Positions 1-6,204 are shown, numbered from the stretch's first letter. The stretch: 6,204 nt of DNA from an uncultured Cryomorphaceae bacterium (GCA_937900215.1 CALCFH010000270.1:1-6204), one strand, 5' to 3'. The notes: a model not told the origin generated them from the sequence alone. Translations and numbers: made by a program.

Positions 1-328
1 CAACAATGTTCAAATCGAACTCTATGTTTTGACCAACTACAATTTTTGATTTCGAAAGCACTTTCTCAAAGAGGGTTAATACCTCCTCAAGAGCTAAACC
101 GTGCTCTTTGGCATAGTCTGTAGATATGCCATGAATTTTGGCTGAATTGAATGGAATGTCAAATCCATCTGGACGAACGATATAGTTCTCCGCAGAAATT
201 AAGTGGCCCGATGCATTGTGTAGTTGCCAAGCAATCTGCACCAATCGGGGCCAATTGTCTGAGTCGCTAACAGGACTATTGTAATTCTTGGGCAGACCTG
301 TGGTCTCGGTATCGAAAACTAAAAACAT
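1..328 (-). CDS. DEDDh 3'-5' exonuclease domain, N-terminal part of a DNA polymerase III alpha (DnaE) or epsilon-like protein; 3' end outside window
   Basis: The first 109 residues are visible; the rest lies left of the window. The protein starts MFLVFDTETTGLPK, the Exo I motif of DnaQ-like exonucleases with acidic metal ligands D6 and E8. A segment with DNWPRLVQIAWQLH (residues 24-37) follows, then KIHGIS (64-69), and the Exo II motif GQNIEFD with D105 at the window edge. Family knowledge: these residues bind two metal ions that hydrolyse mismatched 3' ends during proofreading. The DSDNWPR and WQLH wording resembles, from memory, flavobacterial DnaE proteins that carry this exonuclease at their N-terminus, so a replicative polymerase of well over 1000 residues is possible. 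A stand-alone epsilon-like exonuclease of about 200-300 residues is the alternative. The ATG at 328 sits directly before the Exo I strand, which fixes the start. No Shine-Dalgarno is visible. The exonuclease call is firm; the fusion is inference. Confidence 0.85.
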   Translation of the reverse strand, partial: MFLVFDTETTGLPKNYNSPVSDSDNWPRLVQIAWQLHNASGHLISAENYIVRPDGFDIPFNSAKIHGISTDYAKEHGLALEEVLTLFEKVLSKSKIVVGQNIEFDLNIV

Positions 329-629
329 GGGTAAAGACTAGATTAACTCGCTAAAAGCAAGAGCTACGAAGCTAAGAAATGCGCTTTCAGCTTTGCCTTT
401 TGATTGAGTAGAGTTTTAAACAGCTTTAGAACAGAAGGGTACTTTTAGGCTTGATTTTAGACAGATGAAAACACTATTTTCGAGTAAACTTGTTCATACA
501 AATAATGTTTTTCAATTCAATAATAAAATATCTAACTTAGTTGATGCCAAATGCGATGATTCACAATCAATTCGAAAATGGAAATCAGTTAACTCCGAGA
601 TAAAGTACTTACCCCCCCAAGTAAGAAGT
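329..629. other. Divergent intergenic region with an AT-rich open stretch at 465-629
   Basis: This region separates the minus-strand exonuclease gene from the plus-strand GNAT gene and should hold both promoters. An ATG at 465 opens a frame that runs without a stop into the GNAT gene and would add 55 residues to it. That extension has no recognisable domain or signal peptide, is more AT-rich than the neighbouring genes, and is not found in the compact YjdJ-type family, so I treat it as untranslated leader. A run of seven C bases lies at 612-618. TAGGCTTG at 446-453 and TAAACTTG at 485-492 each resemble the Bacteroidota -7 box TAnnTTTG with one mismatch, but neither has a convincing -33 partner. 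I see no hairpin terminator, repeat or RNA gene. Confidence 0.5.
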
Positions 630-908
630 ATGAACATTCAACACAAACGTTTTACCAACAAAGGATTTTTCTTTTATGAGCTAGATGGAGAGATTAAAGG
701 TGAGATGACCTATTCTGCGGCGGGTGATACTAAAATAATTATTGATCATACGAGCATACATGATTCTTTGCGCGGTAAAGGAGTGGGTATGGCTTTGGTG
801 GAGGCAGCCGTTTCCTTTTCAAGAGAATCGAATATTAAGATCATTCCCCTTTGTCCTTATGCAAAATCGGTTTTTGACAAAAGAGAAGATTTGCGCGATG
901 TTCTTTAA
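630..908 (+). CDS. Small GNAT-family N-acetyltransferase, YjdJ type (Acetyltransf_CG)
   Basis: From the ATG at 630 the product is 92 residues, the normal size for this compact single-domain family. Visible marks are a strand pair at residues 13-28 (FFFYELDGEIKGEMTY), the IIIDHT strand at 36-41, the acetyl-CoA pyrophosphate-binding loop RGKGVG at 48-53, the helix LVEAAVSFSRE at 57-66, and the C-terminal signature IIPLCPYAKSVF at 71-82 with C75. GNAT proteins transfer acetyl from acetyl-CoA to an amine, probably in the cytoplasm here; the acceptor for this subfamily is not established. The longer reading from an ATG at 465 (147 residues) adds a tail with no homology I recognise. The 630 start is preferred because MNIQHKRF lines up with the usual short N-terminus of the family. 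An A/G-rich AAGAAG stretch precedes it, but it is a weak ribosome site. The gene may be co-transcribed with the small membrane-protein gene 27 bases downstream. Confidence 0.88.
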   Translation: MNIQHKRFTNKGFFFYELDGEIKGEMTYSAAGDTKIIIDHTSIHDSLRGKGVGMALVEAAVSFSRESNIKIIPLCPYAKSVFDKREDLRDVL

Positions 909-935
909 AAAATTAAAATTTAGTAGAATACGCCA

Positions 936-1232
936 GTGAGTTTTGGACTAGGCTCTATACCAGACTATTTAAGACAAATACGCAAGAACAAAGAGCGTAC
1001 TCAGTCGAGAAGCTACCATGGGCAAATGGAAAAGCAAGGAATGGTTCAATCCAAAGAAGTCCCTACTTATGCTCGCTTTACGAAAGAAGAAAAAGCAGCT
1101 TTTGATCTGAAAATTCAGGAAAATAAAAGCAAGGCCTCAAAGCAACTTCGCAAGTCTATTTTCTTCACCATTATCATTGCCATTTTTGCAGTGTGGAGTA
1201 TTCAGAAAATTATTCTTTGGGCTTTTTTCTAA
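936..1232 (+). CDS. Small single-pass membrane protein of unknown function, GTG start
   Basis: The product is 98 residues. The N-terminal 70 are hydrophilic and strongly basic (R/K-rich at 13-25 and 63-73). A single hydrophobic helix at about 74-98 (SIFFTIIIAIFAVW onwards) reaches almost to the C-terminus. By the positive-inside rule the basic part should stay in the cytoplasm, giving a tail-anchored arrangement; this is inference. The GTG at 936 is chosen because the opening SFGLGSIPDYLRQIRKNKE recalls short uncharacterised Bacteroidota proteins that begin with a glycine-rich SFG motif followed by a basic helix. The first internal ATG (1026) would discard that segment. The gene starts 27 bases after the GNAT stop on the same strand, so the two may be transcribed together. 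No catalytic motif is visible and no function is proposed. Confidence 0.72.
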   Translation: MSFGLGSIPDYLRQIRKNKERTQSRSYHGQMEKQGMVQSKEVPTYARFTKEEKAAFDLKIQENKSKASKQLRKSIFFTIIIAIFAVWSIQKIILWAFF

Positions 1233-1337
1233 ACCAAAATCACTTTCTAATTCTTCGTATTTCTTCTTTTTAGGTTGGATGGATTGTATGCTTGTCAAAT
1301 GGGCAATTTAGCTTTCAATCGAAGTCGCTTGGTGTTT
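1233..1337. other. Convergent intergenic spacer, no clear terminator
   Basis: This 105-base spacer lies between the ends of two converging genes, so transcription from both sides should stop here. T-rich stretches occur near 1255-1273, but I cannot find a stable GC-rich hairpin before a T run on either strand. Termination may be Rho-dependent or rely on weak structures. No small ORF with family features is visible. Confidence 0.5.
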
Positions 1338-2648
1338 CTAAAGCCGTTTTATTTTCAACTCATCCCGATCGTTCAGGTACAGTAAAACAGAACCATTAAT
1401 ACGCAGATTGCGCGCATAGGCTTGCACAGTGTACTCCGTTAACCATTCTATTTTCTCATCGCTAAAAGAAACCTCAACCAAGCTAGATGCGCCTCTTTTC
1501 TTTAGGCGGAAGTAGACTTTGTCGGTTAGTAGGTCGTGAATGAGATAGGCTTCCGATGCCAGCAAATCAAACTTAAATGCAAGTTCTGATGTGGTTTGTA
1601 AATCGTATTCTACCCGCACTATTTTCTCTGAGTATGGATCAAAAAGAAGCCATGTATTACCCTCAAGATTAAGCCAGAACACATCCAACTTTCTGGCATA
1701 CATATTATCGTATACGCTTTTTGCAATGGCCATTTGTTCTTTTCGAATGCTGCTTACAATGCCTGAATCATGTATTAAACTCCAATATCTTATGGTAGCT
1801 TGAATGTATTTAGAAAAATAGTGTTGAGCTGCTTCATAGGCGGAGGTATCTAGGCTCTCATACAGAAGAATTGGCGACTCTTCATTCCGAAAAACCCAAA
1901 CTCTCAGTCCGCAATTGTGCCTTATAGGATGTTCTACCGAGAAAGCCTGTTGAATTCCAGAAATTCGGAAAGTATGTTTAAACGAATATTCTTCTTTGGA
2001 AACATCTCTTAAAATGCGATTGCTGCCATCTGTTTTCCCCAGAATGTTTGGAATGGTCCAATTGAATTCTGTTCTTGATTCTTTTGGATAGAAATGCATT
2101 TTTCCATCCAATAAAAAGATTTGCATTACGCTATCCGAATCGAGAAGAAAAAGATTTCCAAAGACATCTCTAAAGAGCTCTTCTTTATGCAGCCCTAAGG
2201 CTTTCACACTCACTCGGTCTAGTAGCTTCAGTTCTGAATCGGCGAGGATCAGTTCTTTTTTAGTCTGAAAAAGCCAATGAGAACCCAAAGGCTCAAAGGT
2301 TTGGAATGAAACGGCATTTATCCAGGAGGGTTTTGGAGATACGGCCACCTCCTCTAGCAGCTCAGCTTTTATTGGAGAAAGAAAGAAAAAGAGTGTGTCT
2401 TCAACTTTCCCTTTTGTGAAATCCAATGAGACGGTATCGGTTCGATAAGCTTTTGCCCTTATCTCAAATAAATAGGAAGTAGTAGTCCAACGGACATATC
2501 CCTCTGCATTGGTTCGAATAGAATCCAAAGGATTGGATAGACTATGTAGGCTGCCCCCTTTTATTCCTCTTAGGCTTTCTGAAGACAACAGCTGAATACT
2601 CAAAGATTGTGCATCTAGCTTCAACGCCAATCCGAAGACGAGAATCAA
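1338..2648 (-). CDS. Secreted protein with N-terminal CarboxypepD_reg-like beta domain and a propeller-like C-terminal region; function unknown
   Basis: Read from a TTG at 2648 the product is 436 residues. That start cuts into the signal peptide: the same frame continues upstream with the codons for QNRKTLLLLL, giving a complete basic-then-hydrophobic export signal that ends LDAQ. The true start is probably the ATA at 2678 (446 residues) or nearby; an in-frame stop lies at 2685-2687. Numbering from the TTG, residues 15-90 look like a carboxypeptidase-regulatory-like beta sandwich (SIRTNAEGYVRW, then FEIRAKAYRTDTVSL). A linker, ELLEEVAVSPKP at 96-107, is of the kind that follows such domains in Bacteroidota surface proteins. 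Residues 110-436 are rich in short beta strands with repeated hydrophobic-plus-turn patterns (DVFGNLFLLD, NTWLLFDPYSEKIVRVEYDL), suggesting a beta-propeller; this is inferred from pattern only. No peptidase motif, lipobox or sorting domain is visible. The gene follows the tricorn-like protease on the same strand and is probably in its operon. Confidence 0.68.
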   Translation of the reverse strand: MILVFGLALKLDAQSLSIQLLSSESLRGIKGGSLHSLSNPLDSIRTNAEGYVRWTTTSYLFEIRAKAYRTDTVSLDFTKGKVEDTLFFFLSPIKAELLEEVAVSPKPSWINAVSFQTFEPLGSHWLFQTKKELILADSELKLLDRVSVKALGLHKEELFRDVFGNLFLLDSDSVMQIFLLDGKMHFYPKESRTEFNWTIPNILGKTDGSNRILRDVSKEEYSFKHTFRISGIQQAFSVEHPIRHNCGLRVWVFRNEESPILLYESLDTSAYEAAQHYFSKYIQATIRYWSLIHDSGIVSSIRKEQMAIAKSVYDNMYARKLDVFWLNLEGNTWLLFDPYSEKIVRVEYDLQTTSELAFKFDLLASEAYLIHDLLTDKVYFRLKKRGASSLVEVSFSDEKIEWLTEYTVQAYARNLRINGSVLLYLNDRDELKIKRL

Positions 2649-2717
2649 AAGAAGCAGTAGAGTTTTTCTATTCTGTATTAGTATTCAAAGAAAGCCATGA
2701 CAGTCTGAGAGTGGAGA

Positions 2718-2733
2718 AATTACATCTGTAATT
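2718..2733. promoter_or_regulatory. Perfect 7+7 inverted repeat containing TACA-NN-TGTA
   Basis: The bases read AATTACA-TC-TGTAATT, a perfect dyad with a 2-base centre. It sits at the stop codon of the protease gene and 40 bases upstream of the probable ATA start of the secreted-protein gene. Its core TACATCTGTA matches the TACANNTGTA operator recognised by BlaI/MecI/CopY-family repressors (family knowledge). A weak AT-rich hairpin between the two genes is the other reading; a 2-base loop and no T run make a terminator unlikely. The motif is short enough to arise by chance. Confidence 0.3.
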
Positions 2734-5700
2734 ATTTTGAGTTTAGCTCTAATAAATGAGTGACTGCTGCTTGCAGTTGCTGATCTACCCCATTTGAAGC
2801 CTGAGTGGGTTCATTCATTACTTTGATATCGGGTTCAAGCTGATTGTTCTCCAACAGCCTACCTGTGCGCACATCGCGCATGCCAATTTGAGGAATTCCA
2901 AAGACGGTTCCATCCAACATACTCTCCCACCAAACCGCCGTTCCTGTACCTGGAACGGGCATGCCAATCAATTTACCAATATTGAAGAATTTATAGGTAT
3001 ACGGAAACATATGTGCATCGGAATAGTTGCTTTCGCTCATAATCACGGCCGAAGGTTTTTGCCATTTGTCTAAGGGTTCTCCGCCCATATTGTCTTGCCC
3101 TCTTGGAAAGAACTGCATATAAGGGACTCCTCTTAAGAAGGTGGCCAAGTCTTCGTGCAACCATCCGCCTCCATTAAAGCGTGTATCTACTATTAAAGCA
3201 TCTTTGGTATTGTACTCTCCGAGCGCCTTGCTGTAAACTTCTCTAAAGCTTTCTGAATCCATTCCACGGACGTGTACATAACCCAGTTTTCCGCCTGAAA
3301 GTCTTTGAACCTCGGCCTCTCTGCTTTTCACCCAACGTTGGTATAGCATTTCATTTTGTTCCCACATAGCAATGGGTTCTACTACTTCCTCCCATTTGCT
3401 TCCGCCTTTTTCACTCATCAACCCCAAGCGCATTTTATTGCCCACCTTACGATTGAAAAGCGGCCAGTAATTGTCGTTTTCTCCGATCTCCACTCCATCT
3501 ATACTGTAAATGATAGTGCCAGCCTTCACCTTAGATTCGGGAGTGCTAAACGGACTTTTGCTTAATACTTCGGCTATGCGAATGCCTTTTCCCTTGTAGG
3601 CATCATCAAAGAAAACCCCAAGAGCTGCGGTGGCATCGGCTCCTGAAATACTCTCCCGCGCAAATGCACCCGTATGACTGGCATTAACCTCACCCAACAT
3701 TTCTGAAAGCATATCAGCAAAGTCGATTTTATTATTGATGTGTGGTAAATACTGCGCGTAATTGGCTTTGTACATATCCCAATCTACTCCGTGCAAATCT
3801 TCGAGGTAGAACTTCTTTTTAAACTGCCTCCAAGCATGCTCGAACATATAGGCTCTTTCGGCATCTACATTCAAATTCATTTCACTGCGGAAGCTGATGC
3901 CTTTCTGACTTCCATCAGCTACTTCAATTTTTGTTAAGCTTCCTTTATTGTTGAGAACGATAGAAGACTCTTCGGCATTGAATCGCATCTTAGAGCCCCA
4001 ATTATCAAGGGAAACAAACTGTTTGGTTTCATTTTCTTTGAAGTCGGTTTTCCACAGATCAAATCCTTCTCCTGTTGAAATGAGGTAATACATCTTCTCG
4101 CCTTCTTTATCGAGTAAGAAGTCGCTAACAAAAGAGGAGAACTCCGTTAATTTCACCAAACGGTCATCCAGTCCGTCCCATTCAATTACCATATCCTTTA
4201 CTTCCGGCTTTTCTTCTTTTTTGTCCTTCTTATCCTTTTTCTTTTTCTTAGAATTGGCCTCCTCTTCATCCTTGTCGGTCTCTTTCTTCTTATCCTCTTC
4301 CGCTTCCTTCCAAAAAGCATAATCCGACTTAGAAAGGCTAAATTTCTTATGGGCGTTGCGGGTTAAAAACAGAGCGTAAACATCTGACTGCGAACCCCAA
4401 CTTCCGTGGGAGCGGTAGCCTTCTTTGTCGCTAACCCAATAAACCAGTTCTCCATTCATTCCGAACTTGGGTCTAGAGTTGCCGTAGCCGCTTTTGCTCA
4501 AATTTACAGGCTCCTCCTCGCCACTGGCCTTAACCAATCCAATCTCACCATTCCACCTATTGTTGCTGAAATACTCAATCAAAAACCACTTGCTATCGGG
4601 CGACCAAGTATAATACTGATCTCCATCTGCGTAGCTGTATGAGTAATGCCCAGGCACAACCGTTCTAATCTTTCCACTTTCTAAATTCTTCACCTTTAAT
4701 TCGGTGCGTTCTGATAAAAAGGCAATCTCTTTATCGTCTGGAGAGTAAGACGCCTGAAAGCATTCTTCGGGTAATTCAACCAGTGCTTTTTCATTGATGA
4801 GGGTAGCGTTATAGAAATATTTCTCTTCCGTTCGAGCTAAGGAAGCCTCGTAAATATTCCAACTTCCATTGCGTTCTGCAGAAAACATCAACTTGCTGCC
4901 ATCGCTATTAAAAGAGAGATCGCGTTCTTGTTCAGGCGTATCGGTAATTCTTTTGGTTTCCGTGAATTCCACAGAGGTAACAAACACCTCCCCGCGCACA
5001 ATGAAAGCTATTTCCTTACCATTCGGACTCAACTCAAAATCAGAGGCATTGCCTGAAATGTATTCAATAACCGCCTCATTGTATCTGCGGTCTGTTTGAA
5101 TTTCGACCTTCACTTTTACTGGATTGGAACCTTCTGTTAACGTATAGAGTTCGCCGTTGTAAGAGAAGGATAGAAGCCCATTATTAGAGCGAGAAAGAGA
5201 GCGAATGGGGTGATTGCTAAGCTGGGTTATGGCCCGTGCGTTGGCCTCTTTACCATTGACTATATCGGTCTTCCAGACATTAAATGAGCCGCTGCGTTCA
5301 GATAGAAAGTAGAAGGAGTTGTTTGAAGCCCACACTAGATTTCTGTCTTCTCCGGCCCAATTGGTGAGTTGAGAATATTCTTTGGTACTGTTAGAATAAA
5401 TCCAAAGATCTCTGGCCACAGAAGATTGGTGGTGTTTTCTGAGGTCGTCTTCGTATCCTTTCTGATCGTGGAAACCCAACATACTTCCATCGGGGCTCCA
5501 CTGGGCATCTATGGCGGGCGTAGTTAAAACTTGTCTTTCCCTTCCACCCTTGATACTTACCTCATAAAACTCTGGCAATACTCCAGAGGGAAACAATACC
5601 GAACTGCGCTCATCCATTCTAGAGCTTATGTATTGAATATGTGTGCCATCGGGCGAAAAGCAACTCGGCTGGTCGTTTGAACTGTGAAAGGTTAAACGCT

Positions 5701-6001
5701 GGGGCGTACCACCTTCGGCAGAAATAAGAAACACATCTCCATTGCCGTGACGATTGGAAGAAAAAGCAATGCTCTTGCCATCTGGACTCCAAATAGGCCA
5801 AGCCTCATAGGCCTGATGAAGTGTAAGTCTTTTGGCTGCGCCTCCTTTAGAAGCAACTGTATATATATCGCCCTGATAGGAAAAGGCAATGGTATTCCCA
5901 TCGGGAGAAATGGCCGGATAGCGCATAAAAAGCGGATCGGTCTGTGCTTTTCCTTGAAAGACAAAGGCAATAAAAACAAGAAGTACAGTTATCTTGTGCA
6001 T
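2732..6001 (-). CDS. Tricorn-like serine protease: PD40 beta-propeller repeats, PDZ and S41 catalytic domain, secreted
   Basis: From the ATG at 6001 the product is 1089 residues and begins with a signal peptide (MHKITVLLVFIAFVFQGKAQ, 1-20), so it should act in the periplasm. WD40-like PD40 repeats follow, marked by SPDG or near copies at about 32, 72, 116, 169, 325, 365, 420 and 467; they form the propeller(s) that gate substrate entry in tricorn. A Lys/Glu-rich linker lies at 566-601. The tricorn core helical region starts near 718 and carries the S775-H776 pair (NASHTGAF). A PDZ-like domain spans about 792-868. The S41 core contains VDTRFNGGG (938-946), the predicted nucleophile in SNYSDAH (S994, then D995), and E1051 in ENNQLEPDI. 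These match tricorn S745-H746, S965-D966 and E1023, so it is predicted active, degrading peptides or misfolded proteins. A longer reading from a TTG at 6067 is rejected because it hides the signal peptide. There is no lipobox and no type IX sorting domain. Probably first gene of a two-gene operon. Confidence 0.93.
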   Translation of the reverse strand: MHKITVLLVFIAFVFQGKAQTDPLFMRYPAISPDGNTIAFSYQGDIYTVASKGGAAKRLTLHQAYEAWPIWSPDGKSIAFSSNRHGNGDVFLISAEGGTPQRLTFHSSNDQPSCFSPDGTHIQYISSRMDERSSVLFPSGVLPEFYEVSIKGGRERQVLTTPAIDAQWSPDGSMLGFHDQKGYEDDLRKHHQSSVARDLWIYSNSTKEYSQLTNWAGEDRNLVWASNNSFYFLSERSGSFNVWKTDIVNGKEANARAITQLSNHPIRSLSRSNNGLLSFSYNGELYTLTEGSNPVKVKVEIQTDRRYNEAVIEYISGNASDFELSPNGKEIAFIVRGEVFVTSVEFTETKRITDTPEQERDLSFNSDGSKLMFSAERNGSWNIYEASLARTEEKYFYNATLINEKALVELPEECFQASYSPDDKEIAFLSERTELKVKNLESGKIRTVVPGHYSYSYADGDQYYTWSPDSKWFLIEYFSNNRWNGEIGLVKASGEEEPVNLSKSGYGNSRPKFGMNGELVYWVSDKEGYRSHGSWGSQSDVYALFLTRNAHKKFSLSKSDYAFWKEAEEDKKKETDKDEEEANSKKKKKDKKDKKEEKPEVKDMVIEWDGLDDRLVKLTEFSSFVSDFLLDKEGEKMYYLISTGEGFDLWKTDFKENETKQFVSLDNWGSKMRFNAEESSIVLNNKGSLTKIEVADGSQKGISFRSEMNLNVDAERAYMFEHAWRQFKKKFYLEDLHGVDWDMYKANYAQYLPHINNKIDFADMLSEMLGEVNASHTGAFARESISGADATAALGVFFDDAYKGKGIRIAEVLSKSPFSTPESKVKAGTIIYSIDGVEIGENDNYWPLFNRKVGNKMRLGLMSEKGGSKWEEVVEPIAMWEQNEMLYQRWVKSREAEVQRLSGGKLGYVHVRGMDSESFREVYSKALGEYNTKDALIVDTRFNGGGWLHEDLATFLRGVPYMQFFPRGQDNMGGEPLDKWQKPSAVIMSESNYSDAHMFPYTYKFFNIGKLIGMPVPGTGTAVWWESMLDGTVFGIPQIGMRDVRTGRLLENNQLEPDIKVMNEPTQASNGVDQQLQAAVTHLLELNSK
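4199..4306 (-). repeat. Lys/Glu/Asp-rich low-complexity linker within the tricorn-like protease
   Basis: About 36 residues (566-601 of the protease) are almost entirely K, E and D, including the runs KKKETDKDEEE and KKKKKDKKDKKEEK. At DNA level, A-rich codons give a T/C-rich tract on the plus strand. It separates the PD40 repeats from the second propeller-like part and catalytic half, and is predicted disordered. Similar charged inserts occur, as I recall, in other Bacteroidota tricorn-like proteases, so it is probably a family feature rather than an assembly artefact. Such tracts vary in length between strains. Confidence 0.8.
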
Positions 6002-6022
6002 GGGATAGAAGATTATACTGCG

Positions 6023-6050
6023 CAATGTAAAATATATTCGTCTTTCCAAA
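6023..6050 (-). promoter_or_regulatory. Possible Bacteroidota-type promoter for the tricorn-like protease
   Basis: On the minus strand a TTTG (6050-6047) is followed after 17 bases by TACATTG (6029-6023). This approximates the Bacteroidota -33 TTTG / -7 TAnnTTTG promoter with an imperfect -7 box. It would start transcription near 6016, leaving a short leader before the ATG at 6001, and would exclude the TTG at 6067 as a start. The match is imperfect and read by eye only. Confidence 0.28.
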
Positions 6051-6103
6051 GAGCCACCTTGTAGCAAAGAATAGAACTTTAACAGAAATTAAAAGTTGAA
6101 CGG

Positions 6104-6204
6104 ATGGAAAGCAGCGAAAGAAAAAAATCGACAGTAAAGCGTGTTCCGAAAAGAGCCATGTATGAAGACAGTGAAATTCAGGCCATCCTTGATCGCCATT
6201 ACTT
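6104..6204 (+). CDS. Pyridoxamine 5'-phosphate oxidase-like (FMN split-barrel) family protein, N-terminal fragment; 3' end outside window
   Basis: Only 33 residues are visible: MESSERKKSTVKRVPKRAMY and then EDSEIQAILDRHY. The pattern T-V-K-R-x-P-K-R-x-x-Y followed by an acidic helix ending I-L-D is, from memory, the opening of short flavin-binding proteins annotated as pyridoxamine 5'-phosphate oxidase family or NimA-like. Full proteins are typically about 200 residues, and many bind FMN or F420-type cofactors; the substrate here cannot be told. The FMN-binding barrel itself is beyond the window, so the family call rests on the N-terminal motif alone. The ATG at 6104 is the only reasonable start, because an in-frame TAA lies at 6080-6082 with no other start between. 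There is no clear Shine-Dalgarno. The gene is transcribed divergently from the tricorn-like protease across a 102-base spacer. Confidence 0.6.
   Translation, partial: MESSERKKSTVKRVPKRAMYEDSEIQAILDRHY

Noticed and set aside
399..447. TTTG (399-402) and TACTTTTA (440-447) as a promoter for the GNAT gene
   Set aside because: The spacing of 37 bases between the boxes is far beyond the usual Bacteroidota -33/-7 distance.
742..939. 65-residue open frame on the plus strand
   Set aside because: It is a shifted-frame shadow of the GNAT gene, with no family features of its own.
1300..1337. Possible hairpin CTTTC-AATC-GAAG in the convergent spacer
   Set aside because: The stem is only about four pairs with a bulge and no following T run, too weak to call a terminator.
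4406..5099. Plus-strand open frames (4406-4642, 4869-5099) opposite the protease gene
   Set aside because: They are antisense shadows of the PD40 repeat coding sequence, with unnatural composition and no start signals.
5857..5870. TATATATA alternation
   Set aside because: It lies within the protease coding sequence, encodes ordinary residues (GDIYTV region) and is too short to be a meaningful repeat.
5619..6064. Open frames on both strands (5619-5801, 5692-5979, 5747-6064) over the protease N-terminus
   Set aside because: The strongly supported protease frame with regular PD40 repeats occupies this region; the others are shadows.
6002..6067. 22-residue N-terminal extension of the tricorn-like protease from a TTG at 6067
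   Set aside because: It would place charged residues ahead of a clean signal peptide that starts at the ATG at 6001, and the best promoter-like match lies inside it.

Overview
The window looks like an ordinary chromosomal segment of a member of the Bacteroidota, most likely the Flavobacteriia or a relative. The reasons are an AT-leaning composition, an almost complete lack of Shine-Dalgarno sequences in front of the starts, secreted proteins whose signal peptides end just before a Q (KAQ, DAQ), and gene families typical of that phylum: a very large PD40-propeller/S41 tricorn-type protease, a CarboxypepD_reg-like secreted protein, and a DEDDh exonuclease domain of the kind found at the head of flavobacterial DNA polymerase III alpha. 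Genus and species cannot be read from this sequence.

Layout. Positions 1-328 (minus, cut by the window edge) encode the N-terminus of a replication exonuclease/polymerase. A 301-base region (329-629) follows, containing an AT-rich open stretch that I think is mostly leader rather than protein. Two small plus-strand genes come next, 27 bases apart: a stand-alone YjdJ-type GNAT acetyltransferase (630-908) and a GTG-initiated small membrane protein (936-1232). They converge on a two-gene minus-strand unit. Its first gene, 6001 to 2732, is a periplasmic tricorn-like protease of 1089 residues. Its second gene, ending at 1338, is a secreted protein of unknown function whose start codon is unclear. 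On the right, a plus-strand gene diverges at 6104 and runs off the window. Its first 33 residues resemble the pyridoxamine 5'-phosphate oxidase-like (FMN split-barrel) family.

How the genes fit together. The protease and the secreted protein share strand and close spacing and both carry export signals, so they are probably co-transcribed and act in the same envelope compartment. The exonuclease, GNAT, small membrane protein and flavin-type gene show no clear shared pathway.

I found no RNA gene, insertion sequence, CRISPR array or phage gene, and nothing that amounts to a new defence or mobile system. The points most worth a second look are the missing conventional start codon of the secreted protein, a TACA-NN-TGTA dyad in front of it, and whether the exonuclease domain is fused to DnaE.
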